A stretch of 7,314 bases of DNA from Chloroflexota bacterium. GTDB lineage: Bacteria; Chloroflexota; Limnocylindria; Limnocylindrales; CSP1-4. The position numbers and the translations under genes were made by a program. This document shows, piece after piece, positions 1 through 6,368 of this stretch. Under the pieces are notes generated by a model that was not told the DNA's origin, searched no databases, and saw only the letters and a program-made list of their open reading frames with translations. The stretch is taken from positions 1-7,314 of the forward strand of contig JANYAA010000021.1 of assembly GCA_025355255.1 (NCBI GenBank), read 5' to 3'. Each line of letters begins with the position of its first letter. The stretch's first letter is position 1.

Positions 1-207
1 CGCCACTTCTCCAACAGCGTCCTGCCGAAGAAGGCGGGCCAGGCGAAGACGATCGACACCCTGCTCGGCCAGTCGTTCACGGTCAATGCAGCCGGGATGA
101 TCACGACCGCCAGCGGCGCGACCACGCCGAACATCATCGCCGCCAACATCCCCGCGACCAACGGCGTCATCCACGTCGTTGACGCGGTGCTGATCCCCAG
201 CCTCTAG
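1..207 (+). CDS. Fasciclin (FAS1) domain protein, C-terminal end only
   Basis: The first frame is open from the window edge to TAG at 205-207 and encodes the last 68 residues of a protein that starts outside the window. The end of the translation, NGVIHVVDAVLIP, is the classic closing motif (H2-like box) of FAS1 domains. It is preceded by a typical stretch with TLLGQSFTV and a region of alternating small and beta-prone residues. FAS1 domains are extracellular adhesion or matrix modules, usually secreted or lipid-anchored in bacteria. The signal peptide and the first half of the domain would lie to the left and cannot be judged. The protein ends two residues after the domain, so there is no C-terminal anchor. 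A hairpin terminator follows, so it probably is not co-transcribed with the kinase downstream. Confidence 0.88.
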   Translation, partial: RHFSNSVLPKKAGQAKTIDTLLGQSFTVNAAGMITTASGATTPNIIAANIPATNGVIHVVDAVLIPSL

Positions 208-247
208 CCACTGCGGGGCGTCAGCCGCCCCGGTTACCTCCACTATC

Positions 248-282
248 GAAGCGCCGGGCGGACACATGTCTCCCGGCGCTTC
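248..282 (+). terminator. Rho-independent-like terminator after the FAS1 gene
   Basis: An 11-bp perfect inverted repeat, GAAGCGCCGGG (248-258) and CCCGGCGCTTC (272-282), encloses a 13-nt loop and is followed by CGTTT. It starts 41 nt after the FAS1 stop. The stem is long and GC-rich but the T-tract is short, as is common in high-GC genomes. It separates the FAS1 gene from the kinase gene starting at 362. Confidence 0.75.
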
Positions 283-349
283 CGTTTAAGTGGTGCTCCC
301 GCTCGCACCACCGCCCAGCTTGCCCGACGCGTACATAGCCCAGCCGCGA

Positions 350-355
350 TAGCCT
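350..355 (+). promoter_or_regulatory. Possible -10 element for a leaderless kinase mRNA
   Basis: TAGCCT fits the loose TANNNT -10 pattern and ends 6 nt before the kinase ATG at 362, so transcription could start at or near the start codon. No Shine-Dalgarno sequence is visible upstream of that ATG, which agrees with a leaderless message. No good -35 hexamer is seen at normal spacing. In a GC-rich background the match is weak evidence. Confidence 0.25.
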
Positions 356-361
356 CGAGCC

Positions 362-1861
362 ATGCCCATTGTCGGCGCTGTCCTGGCGGACCGATACCGG
401 ATCGAGGCGGTCCTTGGTGTTGGCGGCATGGCGTCCGTCTACCGGGCCACGGACCTCCGCCTCGACAGGCAGGTCGCCGTGAAGGTTCTGCTCGCCAATC
501 TCTCGGCGGATGCGCAGTTCGCCGAGCGGTTCAGCCGCGAGGCCGGAGCCATGGCGGGCTTCAGCCATCCGAACATCGTGGCGGTCTACGACGTCGAGCC
601 GGGCGACCAGACAACCGGCCGTGAGCCGTTCTACGTGATGGAGTATTGCCAGGGAGGCTCGCTCGCGGACCGGCTGAAGGTCAGCGGTCGGATGCCGCCG
701 GACGAGCTCATCCCGATCGTCGCGGCGGTCTCTGAGGGGCTGGCCGAGCTGCACCGCCACGGCCTCATCCACCGCGACGTGAAGCCGGCCAACATCCTGT
801 TCGCGAGCGACCGACCAAAGCTCGCCGATTTCGGCGTTGCGTGGAGCGAGGGGCCGCCTGATGGGGATGCCCTGACCCTCCCGGGCTCAACGCCGGGGAC
901 GGTGGCGTATCTCGCCCCGGAGCTCACCGCCGGAGCCCCACCGAGTTCCGCCAGCGACGTCTACGCCCTGGGCGTAACGATCTTCCGGGCACTGACTGGC
1001 AGGTATCCCCGGCCCTCAACGGACGCGGGAGCCATTGTTGGCGCGCGGCTCGGCGTGCTGGAGTCCGTCTCCGCAGCTGCGCCGCATCTTGGACCGAGCT
1101 TCGACGCCGCCCTCGCCCGCGCGCTTGACCCGGACCCGGCCGCCCGGCCGTCTCCTGCCGGGCTCGCCGCAGACGTCGCGGCTGCGCTCGAGATTGGGGG
1201 AGTCGCCGCGCCGGCGGCCCCACCCAGCGCACCATCGGATGTGGATCCGGAAGCGCCCACCCTCGTGGCGTCGGAACTGACATCGATGGCCCCCCGAGCG
1301 AGCGCCGTGCCCCAGGGTCCGATACCCCAGCAACCGGCCGCGCAGCAACCTGCCGCGTGGCAACCTGCGCCTTCGCCATCGGACCGCTTTGGCCGCGGCG
1401 GGGTGGCCATCTTCGTGGTCGTGCTGGTTGTGCTGACCGCGCTGGCCGTGCTCCTGCTGCCCCGTCTGATGAGTGGCAAGCCGGGCCTTCCGGGTGCGTC
1501 GGCGACGGCCACTCCGTCGGCAGCTGCCACGGCGTCGGCGAAGGCCACCGCGTCGCCGAAGGCCACGACGCTCCCGACCAGCAACGCGGCAATCCTCGCT
1601 GCCCTGAGCCGTGTGGACGCCGCCATCGAAGCGGCGCGCGGCGGGAAGCACGGGCTCAACGTGAACGCTGCGAACACGCTCATGCAGCTCGCGAGCGCGG
1701 TGCGCTCGGCGGTGAACCTGGGAGATCTGGGCGCTGCGGCCACGGCTGCGCAGGCACTGTCCAATCAGGGCGGTTCGTTGACAAAAGAGCTCGACAAATC
1801 GCGCCGCGATGCGCTGCTGGCCGCCATCGACGACCTGTTGGCGGCGCTGCCCCCGCCTTGA
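362..1861 (+). CDS. Membrane-anchored Ser/Thr protein kinase (PknB-like, no PASTA)
   Basis: A 499-aa Hanks-type kinase. The catalytic domain covers about residues 10-275: glycine loop GVGGMASVY (19-27), VAVK with ATP-binding K41, helix-C E60, catalytic HRDVKPAN (D139, K141, N144), DFG (156-158), a Thr/Ser-rich activation loop (T172, S176, T177, T180), APE (185-187), DVYALG (199-204) and the late R262. All catalytic residues are present, so it should be active. A Pro/Ala/Gln-rich juxtamembrane linker (about 280-345) leads to one hydrophobic segment (about 347-367). An Ala/Thr/Ser-rich spacer (about 375-405) follows, then a helical C-terminal domain (about 407-496) predicted outside the cell. 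There are no PASTA, WD40 or NHL repeats. It probably transduces an extracellular signal to cytoplasmic Ser/Thr phosphorylation; its substrates are unknown. The start is the only ATG in front of the conserved RYRIEAVLG stretch. The gene appears monocistronic. Confidence 0.95.
   Translation: MPIVGAVLADRYRIEAVLGVGGMASVYRATDLRLDRQVAVKVLLANLSADAQFAERFSREAGAMAGFSHPNIVAVYDVEPGDQTTGREPFYVMEYCQGGSLADRLKVSGRMPPDELIPIVAAVSEGLAELHRHGLIHRDVKPANILFASDRPKLADFGVAWSEGPPDGDALTLPGSTPGTVAYLAPELTAGAPPSSASDVYALGVTIFRALTGRYPRPSTDAGAIVGARLGVLESVSAAAPHLGPSFDAALARALDPDPAARPSPAGLAADVAAALEIGGVAAPAAPPSAPSDVDPEAPTLVASELTSMAPRASAVPQGPIPQQPAAQQPAAWQPAPSPSDRFGRGGVAIFVVVLVVLTALAVLLLPRLMSGKPGLPGASATATPSAAATASAKATASPKATTLPTSNAAILAALSRVDAAIEAARGGKHGLNVNAANTLMQLASAVRSAVNLGDLGAAATAAQALSNQGGSLTKELDKSRRDALLAAIDDLLAALPPP
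1328..1372 (+). repeat. 15-bp tandem repeat in kinase linker (QQPAA-like x3)
   Basis: Three in-frame 15-bp units encode QQPAA, QQPAA and WQPAP (residues 323-337) just before the membrane segment. They form a flexible proline/glutamine linker between the kinase domain and the membrane. The in-frame period means unit-number changes would alter linker length without breaking the gene. Confidence 0.7.
1532..1567 (+). repeat. 18-bp tandem repeat in kinase stalk (ASAKAT/ASPKAT)
   Basis: Two adjacent 18-bp units, the first 17 bases differing at one position, encode ASAKAT and ASPKAT (residues 391-402). They lie in the low-complexity Ala/Thr/Ser spacer that would link the membrane segment to the outer helical domain. 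The spacer is likely a disordered, possibly glycosylated stalk. Confidence 0.6.
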
Positions 1862-1908
1862 CGGGATCGGCCCGTGCCAACTCCAGCCTGTCCCACCCGG
1901 GCGGTGGG
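1861..1908 (+). terminator. Two small hairpins in the convergent kinase/photolyase gap
   Basis: ACGGG (1861-1865) pairs with CCCGT (1871-1875) across a 5-nt loop, and CCCACC (1892-1897) pairs with GGTGGG (1903-1908) across 5 nt. They fill the short interval between the kinase stop and the photolyase stop on the opposite strand. Neither has a T-run, so termination is inferred mainly from their location between convergent genes. Confidence 0.35.
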
Positions 1909-3462
1909 TCAGAGCGTCCCGGCCTCGGCCATCGCCCGAACCTCCCCGGCTCGGGCACGGATCGCGGAGCGCACGGTCTCGTCGCGGCGGCGCCATGCCG
2001 CAACCATCGTCCCCATGCGCGGATTGCCCTTGAACCGCTCAGCGTGGCGGTCAATGAAATCCCAGTAGAGGGTGGTGAAGGGGCACGCGTCCGGTCCGGT
2101 CGCAAGGCGCGGGTCGTAGGGGCAGCGGTCACAGTGGTCGCCCATCCGGTGCAGGTAGGCCCCGCCTGAAACGTATGGCTTGGACGTAAACGTTCCGCCG
2201 GTCGCGAACTGGCTCATCCCCATCACGTTTGGCGTGACCACCCAGTCGAACGCATCAACGTACATCTCGAGGAACCAGTCGTTCACCGCGCCCGGCTCAA
2301 CCCCGGCAAGCAGCGCAAACGAGCCGAGGACCATCAGCCGCTGGATATGGTGGGTGTGGCCAGTGGCGACGACCTGCCGCACGGCCTCGCCCACGCAGCG
2401 CATGCGGGTCTCGCCGGTCCAGTAGAACGCCGGGAGCGCGCCCTCGTGGCCGAGGACATTCGAGCCTCGCAGGTTGGGCATCTCCCTCCGGTAAATGTGA
2501 TGGAGGAACTCCCGCCAGCCGAGGAGCTGGCGCACAAAGCCCTCGACCGACGCCAGCGGGACGTCCGCCCGCCCGGCTGTGGCAAGGACGGCGGCACAGG
2601 CCTCGGCAGCTGTGAGCAGGCCGAGGTTGAGCGAGACGGACAGGAGCGAGTGGGCAAGCACCCGCTCGCCGTCGACCAGGGCGTCCTCGTAGGGACCAAA
2701 CTCCGGCAGGCGGTGGGCGACGAAGTCGGCCAGGCTGGTCAGGGCGTCCGTGCGGGTTACCGGCCAGGCGAAGCCGTCAAGGCTCCCGGGGTGGTCAGGG
2801 AAGCGGGCGTCAACCTCGGCCAGCACCTCGCGGGTGATCACGTCCGGCGCGAACGCCGGCGGTGGTGGGAAGTGGTGGCCCGGTGGCGGGACGCGGCGGT
2901 TCTCGGCGTCGTAGCTCCAGACGCCGCCGGCCGGGCGGGCTGCGGGGTCGCCCGGGCGGGCTGGCCAGCCGGCGCGGTCCTCCATGAGCCAGCCCGATCG
3001 GTGGCGCTCCGCCCGGTACCAGGCGTCGAGACGAAGCTCCCGGCGACCGTCCGCCCAGGCGTCGAACGTGGGCGCGTCGGAGAGCCACAGCGCATTGGGT
3101 ACGACCGCCAGACGCCCACCGACGTCCTCGACAGCCCGGCGGACTCCGTCTGCGACGCCGTAGTCGGCCGGTTCCATCAACTCGATCGTCGCGCCGGGAT
3201 GGGCCGCCAGGTGCGCAGCGAGGCCCTCCTCAAACGCCGCGGAACGGCGATATGCGACATCGAAGCCCGCCTCGGCAGCCTCGGCGGCGAAGTGGCGCAT
3301 CGCGCTCCAGACGAGAACGAGCTTCTGGCGGTGGAACGGGCGGCGCCGGGCCCACGCGTCAGACTCGACGAGGAGCACCGTCGTGGTAGCCGGATCGGCA
3401 TCGGCGAGCGGTCCGACGACGCGGGTCAGCTGGTCGCCGAGGACCAGGATGTGGCGGCGCAT
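1909..3462 (-). CDS. Prokaryotic (6-4) photolyase / Fe-S cryptochrome (PhrB-like)
   Basis: 517 aa from the ATG at 3462, the usual length for FeS-BCP/PhrB photolyases. These FAD enzymes use blue light to repair (6-4) pyrimidine photoproducts. The N-terminal alpha/beta domain (1-130) opens with HILVLGDQL; the helical FAD-binding domain covers about 200-517. Cysteines 356, 444, 447 and 460 match the spacing remembered for the [4Fe-4S] ligands of Agrobacterium PhrB (350, 438, 441, 454). His371-His372 in GHTHHIQR match its active-site His pair, and W348, W396 and Y430 match its electron-transfer and active-site residues. The start is chosen because the family begins here and because this ATG overlaps the stop of the DUF2256 gene by one base (TGATG), indicating translational coupling. 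Reading 76 residues further upstream would run into that gene in another frame. It is the last gene of the DICT-DUF2256-photolyase unit. The absence of Cys substitutions suggests an active enzyme. Confidence 0.95.
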   Translation of the reverse strand: MRRHILVLGDQLTRVVGPLADADPATTTVLLVESDAWARRRPFHRQKLVLVWSAMRHFAAEAAEAGFDVAYRRSAAFEEGLAAHLAAHPGATIELMEPADYGVADGVRRAVEDVGGRLAVVPNALWLSDAPTFDAWADGRRELRLDAWYRAERHRSGWLMEDRAGWPARPGDPAARPAGGVWSYDAENRRVPPPGHHFPPPPAFAPDVITREVLAEVDARFPDHPGSLDGFAWPVTRTDALTSLADFVAHRLPEFGPYEDALVDGERVLAHSLLSVSLNLGLLTAAEACAAVLATAGRADVPLASVEGFVRQLLGWREFLHHIYRREMPNLRGSNVLGHEGALPAFYWTGETRMRCVGEAVRQVVATGHTHHIQRLMVLGSFALLAGVEPGAVNDWFLEMYVDAFDWVVTPNVMGMSQFATGGTFTSKPYVSGGAYLHRMGDHCDRCPYDPRLATGPDACPFTTLYWDFIDRHAERFKGNPRMGTMVAAWRRRDETVRSAIRARAGEVRAMAEAGTL

Positions 3463-3665
3463 CAAAACCGGCGGCGCCGGCAGCGCTCCGAGCAATGCCG
3501 CACCTGGTCCCATGTCGCCGCCCAGCGCCTGCGCCACGCGAACGGCCGTCCACACATTGCGCAGATCCGGGTGGGCCGCTCCGAGGGCGGGCGATGCCGG
3601 CCAGGCGAAGAGGGTCCGCCCTTGAATGCTCGCCCTTCTCGTCGCGCTGGCACGGCGGTTGACAC
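3462..3665 (-). CDS. DUF2256 small four-cysteine protein
   Basis: A 67-aa protein with the DUF2256 signature in its C-terminal half: RICAMCGRPFAWRRRW, a Trp-Asp spacer (TWDQVRHC) and CSERCRR at the end. C35, C38, C58 and C62 form a CxxC/CxxxC set that looks like a treble-clef-like zinc site. The tail is strongly basic (RCRRRR), so nucleic-acid or protein binding is plausible, but no function is established for the family. It starts with GTG 8 nt after the DICT gene stop; a GGAG lies 13 nt upstream, rather far. GTG at 3653 is an alternative start. Its TGA shares one base with the photolyase ATG. I recall DUF2256 genes often sitting beside cryptochrome/photolyase genes; I could not check this. 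Residues 1-30 look unconserved. Confidence 0.85.
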   Translation of the reverse strand: MSTAVPARREGRAFKGGPSSPGRHRPPSERPTRICAMCGRPFAWRRRWAATWDQVRHCSERCRRRRF

Positions 3666-3673
3666 GGTGCCCG

Positions 3674-4768
3674 TCAGGCTCCGCCTGCAACGACCAGCGG
3701 GAGGCCGATCACGGGACCGAGGCGGTCCGCAGCCATGCCGCGGAGCCTCTCCGCGAGGCTCGGCCGGATCACGTCGGATGGCACCACCACGATGGTGCCG
3801 CTGAACCGTCGGCCCGCCTGAGCGAGGCCCTCCGCCCCGGAGGCAGTCGGAAACCAGCCGCCCGCGGCCACGCCCGCGGCCGTCGCCGCCTCGAGGTAGG
3901 TGATCATGGCCCGCCGGCCCTCGCGACGCGCGATGCTGATGTCGAACAGCCGATCGGGCGACGGGCGGTTGGCATCGTCGCCACGCATGTCGTGATACGG
4001 GCTCGCGAAGCCCTCAGCCCCGCGGTCGACGAGGACCATCGCGCGATCCTCGCGCCGGGCGAGAGCCAGCGCGGTGATGAACGCGAGACGGTCAGCTCCC
4101 CGACCCACGGCAACCACGACCGCTCCCGGACCGGCATCGGAGGCAGGCTCGGCGAGAAGGACGTCGCTTGCCTCAACCAGCTCCAGGGCGGACGCCGAGG
4201 GCGGCACGTGTTCGGCCCGTGGAGGCGGTGCCCCAATCGGCAGAAGAGTGCGGATCAGGAGATCGATCACCCCCGCATCATCGGAGACGAACCCGACGAA
4301 GCGCTTGCCGGAACTTGCGGCGCCACCGATGCCGAATGTCTTCGGGTCACCCAACTCGTAGCTGACGAAGGCCAGCGGCTCCGGCGAATCGGTCACCAGG
4401 AACCACTGGTTCTCGAGGCGGCGGGTGTCGGCCGGCAATGCCCGGTAGTCGAGGCCGTCGAGGCCGAGGCCGTCGGCGTGGGACCCCGCCGCCCAGGCGA
4501 CAACCTGGGTTCCGGCTGCGAGGAGGGCTCGGTACCGCTCCGCCTCGACGTTTAACTTGGCCGCAGCCTGAAAGCCCACAAGGAGCCGGCCCCCGGTCGA
4601 GGCGCGCTCGATGTCCCGCGTCGTTCGCAGCATGGCACGCGGGTCGTACGTGAAGCGCGTGGCATCAGGCGCGCGGCCTAGTGCCTCCGCGAGACGTCGG
4701 CCGATCTCGAAGATCCCCGAGTCACCTGCGCCAACCGGGTACGTCCAGTCCATGGTCTTGGCAGCCAT
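3674..4768 (-). CDS. DICT sensory domain protein with Usp-like C-terminal half
   Basis: 364 aa. Residues 15-178 resemble the DICT domain (named for diguanylate cyclases and two-component systems): a helical start with MLRTTRDIERAS, then RLLVGFQAAAKL, ERYRALLAAGTQV, NQWFLVTDSPEPLAFVSYE and KRFVGFVSDD. Residues 214-363 look like a degenerate universal-stress-protein/Rossmann fold (AVVVAVGRGADRL, AMVLVDRG, GTIVVVPSDVIRPSLAERL, LPLVVAG) without a clear ATP-binding Gly motif. There is no GGDEF, EAL or kinase domain, so it would act through a partner. It is likely cytoplasmic, since no signal peptide or membrane segment is seen. The start is fixed by AAGGAG 9 nt upstream; the open frame continues further but would overlap the divergent oxygenase gene. 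It is first in an operon with DUF2256 and photolyase genes, suggesting a role in sensing light or stress. The DICT call is firmer than the Usp-like call. Confidence 0.85.
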   Translation of the reverse strand: MAAKTMDWTYPVGAGDSGIFEIGRRLAEALGRAPDATRFTYDPRAMLRTTRDIERASTGGRLLVGFQAAAKLNVEAERYRALLAAGTQVVAWAAGSHADGLGLDGLDYRALPADTRRLENQWFLVTDSPEPLAFVSYELGDPKTFGIGGAASSGKRFVGFVSDDAGVIDLLIRTLLPIGAPPPRAEHVPPSASALELVEASDVLLAEPASDAGPGAVVVAVGRGADRLAFITALALARREDRAMVLVDRGAEGFASPYHDMRGDDANRPSPDRLFDISIARREGRRAMITYLEAATAAGVAAGGWFPTASGAEGLAQAGRRFSGTIVVVPSDVIRPSLAERLRGMAADRLGPVIGLPLVVAGGA

Positions 4769-4976
4769 GTCGCTGCGCTCCTTACGTTGCTCCGTTCCGG
4801 CTGCCTGGTTCGCTGCTCCGGCTCTCGAGTTCGAAATGGTGCAGGCTGCGTCGGGATCGGCCTTGGTCTGTCGTCTTGCTCTTCGCGCCGCTTCGTGCCA
4901 CGGATTGTTGCGCGCGATTCGGGCCGCTGCCAAATCGGGAGCCCATCCGCGGCCCGCGGCCAGCCGAATACGAGGC
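4769..4976. promoter_or_regulatory. Divergent intergenic region between DICT operon and oxygenase
   Basis: These 208 bp separate two divergent translation starts and must hold promoters for both units. Adjacent palindromes CTCGAG and TTCGAA lie around 4824-4836, and CTCCG/CCGGCT words are imperfectly repeated near 4790-4825. No convincing -35/-10 pair can be picked out by eye on either strand. Open frames crossing it have no family-like sequence. Confidence 0.45.
4778..4783 (-). promoter_or_regulatory. Shine-Dalgarno AAGGAG of the DICT gene
   Basis: On the minus strand AAGGAG lies 9 nt before the ATG at 4768. It is the best ribosome binding site seen at any start in the window and settles the start of the DICT protein against the much longer open frame upstream. 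Confidence 0.85.
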
Positions 4977-5924
4977 ATGGCACCAACGCAGTCCCGAGTA
5001 TTCACGCCCCTCGACAGACTCAGGCGCCGGCTTGTCCGTGAGGCCGAGGACCTGTTCTCGCACGCCGATGACCCCCTCGCCAACACGCTCCTGTTTGCTG
5101 GAGATCCGGGGCTCTTTGGGCCGGGCTCCATCACCTGGGAGCTCATGGGTGACGTGTCAACGTTCATCGGCGGCATCCGCGCGCTGCTGGTCCAAGCGGC
5201 ACATCCGGAGGTGGTAGCGGGCGTCGCGGACCATTCGCGCTACCGCGAGGACCCGCTTGGGCGTCTGTCGCGAACCTCAAACTATGTGGCGGCGACCTCG
5301 TATGGCGCCATGCCAGAGGTGGACGCGGCAGTTGGGGCTGTGCGGCGCGCGCACGCGAGGGTTCGCGGGACGTCGCATCGCGGGATCCCCTACACGGCGG
5401 CCAACCCGGCGCTGGCTGCATGGGTCCACAACTCGCTCACGGACTCGCTCCTCGTCTCTGCACAGGTGTTCGGTCCGCGATCGCTGTCCACGGAGGAGGC
5501 CGACCGGTTCGTTATGGAGCAGGCGCGCATCGGCCGTCTCCTCGGCGCCGATCCACTGCCTGAGACGGCCAAGGACCTCGCCCGATGGGTTGCGGAGCAC
5601 CCCGCCGTGGCGCCTTCTCCCGGCATGGTCGAGGCTGTCCGGTTCCTCAGGCAACCGCCTCTGAGCCCGGCGGTCATGCTCCCGTATCGACTGATGGCGG
5701 CCGCTGCGATTGCCACGCTCCCCGAAGGATTGCGGGAGGTCCTGGACGTCCGGGAGCGGCGTGGCGCAATCCCGGTTGGCCGGGCGTCCATGCGATCGCT
5801 TCGGTGGGTCCTCGGCTACTCCCCGCGTTGGCGGATGGCGCTCCTCCGCGCGGGCGCACCCATCCCGGAGGACCGGTTCAAGCAGAAGACGCCCTTCGAG
5901 ACGATCGCGCGCCCGCAAGGCTGA
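4977..5924 (+). CDS. MpaB-like oxygenase (DUF2236 / latex-clearing family)
   Basis: 315 aa, matching the DUF2236 family that includes ER-bound oxygenase MpaB and rubber-cleaving Lcp. Family landmarks are GDPGLFGPGSITWELMGD (42-59), the core GGIRALLVQAAHPEVVAGVADHS (65-87), the DPLGRL/RT/YV stretch (92-104) with YG at 109-110, and AAWVHNSLTDSLL (147-159), whose H151 is a candidate heme ligand. A C-terminal basic region with LGYSPRWRMALL ends the protein. Characterised relatives are b-type heme enzymes that cleave C=C bonds in isoprenoid substrates with O2. Most bacterial members have no known substrate, and none is claimed here. There is no signal peptide or strong membrane segment. ATG at 4977 has GAGG only 1 nt upstream, too close for a normal ribosome site, so the start could be a few codons off. 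It is divergent from the DICT operon and ends in a hairpin. Confidence 0.9.
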   Translation: MAPTQSRVFTPLDRLRRRLVREAEDLFSHADDPLANTLLFAGDPGLFGPGSITWELMGDVSTFIGGIRALLVQAAHPEVVAGVADHSRYREDPLGRLSRTSNYVAATSYGAMPEVDAAVGAVRRAHARVRGTSHRGIPYTAANPALAAWVHNSLTDSLLVSAQVFGPRSLSTEEADRFVMEQARIGRLLGADPLPETAKDLARWVAEHPAVAPSPGMVEAVRFLRQPPLSPAVMLPYRLMAAAAIATLPEGLREVLDVRERRGAIPVGRASMRSLRWVLGYSPRWRMALLRAGAPIPEDRFKQKTPFETIARPQG

Positions 5925-5927
5925 CTC

Positions 5928-5943
5928 TTGGGGGCGGCCCCAA
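5928..5943. terminator. Hairpin between convergent oxygenase and VapC genes
   Basis: TTGGGG (5928-5933) and CCCCAA (5938-5943) form a perfect 6-bp stem with a GCGG loop, starting 3 nt after the oxygenase stop and 29 nt past the end of the convergent VapC gene. There is no T-run on either side. It could serve both directions. Confidence 0.45.
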
Positions 5944-5972
5944 CGCCGCGATAGGTGTACGCACAGCGCGGA

Positions 5973-6368
5973 TCAGCCGGGACTTGTCGCCCTCAGGCCG
6001 AGGAGGCCGGCGGCCGCAACCATCCGTTCGTCGTAGGTCAGGATGACGTCCAGATCGTCACCGACCGCCACAGCAGTTGCCAGATGAATGGCGTCGAGCG
6101 TGCGCAGGATCCGCGGCTCCATGGTCCCTGCGGCGTCGAGGATTCGGTCATCGATCGCGATGAGATCCACGCGTCGCAGACCCTCGCGCACCACTGCGAG
6201 GGCATCGGGCCCAAGGTGTCGAACGGCGCGGAACGCTTCGGCGCGCAGGAGGGCCGACGATACGCGGCGTGCGCTGCTGGCGGTGAGGAACGCTCTGAGC
6301 GCGGGTGACTCGGCCTCCTCGACCACAACCTTGAGGAAGGCGGAGCTATCCAGGTAGAGCGCGCTCAC
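5973..6368 (-). CDS. vapC: VapC-type PIN-domain toxin (ribonuclease)
   Basis: 131 aa, full PIN-domain length. It starts with YLDSSAFLK (D7), continues with AEAFRA (E44), LDAIHLATA (D92) and TYDERM (D113), the four acidic residues that hold Mg2+ or Mn2+ in PIN nucleases. Known VapC toxins are endoribonucleases cutting tRNA or rRNA; this target is unknown. Translation starts at GTG in a GTGA overlap of 4 nt with the upstream antitoxin stop, the normal arrangement of coupled type II modules. All catalytic residues are present, so the toxin is predicted to be active and neutralised by its partner. The gene converges on the MpaB-like oxygenase. Confidence 0.94.
   Translation of the reverse strand: MSALYLDSSAFLKVVVEEAESPALRAFLTASSARRVSSALLRAEAFRAVRHLGPDALAVVREGLRRVDLIAIDDRILDAAGTMEPRILRTLDAIHLATAVAVGDDLDVILTYDERMVAAAGLLGLRATSPG

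Noticed and set aside
924..1996. Several long minus-strand frames opposite the kinase
   Set aside because: They are Arg/Pro/Ala-rich products without motifs, antisense to an intact kinase.
3659..3664. TTGACA, a perfect -35 hexamer on the plus strand
   Set aside because: No -10-like hexamer at 16-18 nt spacing, and no plus-strand gene follows; it falls at the DICT/DUF2256 junction on the other strand.
3649..3671. GGCAC...GTGCC inverted repeat at the DICT/DUF2256 junction as a terminator
   Set aside because: The stem has only 5 bp with a 13-nt loop and overlaps the DUF2256 start, so it is unlikely to end the transcript.
3463..3690. N-terminal extension of the photolyase to 3690
   Set aside because: The extra 76 residues are not family-like, overlap the DUF2256 gene in another frame, and the TGATG junction supports the start at 3462.
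2347..3804. 485-codon open frame on the plus strand opposite the photolyase
   Set aside because: It is antisense to a well-supported photolyase and DUF2256 gene, has no family-like motifs, and is explained by high-GC stop-codon depletion.
3626..4555. 309-codon plus-strand frame opposite the DICT gene
   Set aside because: It is antisense to the DICT domain and has no recognisable features.
4611..4976. 122-residue N-terminal extension of the MpaB-like oxygenase
   Set aside because: It runs antisense over the DICT gene start, is low-complexity and Arg/Ser-rich, and is not part of the family.
4769..5176. 136-residue N-terminal extension of the DICT protein
   Set aside because: It would overlap the divergent oxygenase gene, and a good AAGGAG stands 9 nt before the ATG at 4768.
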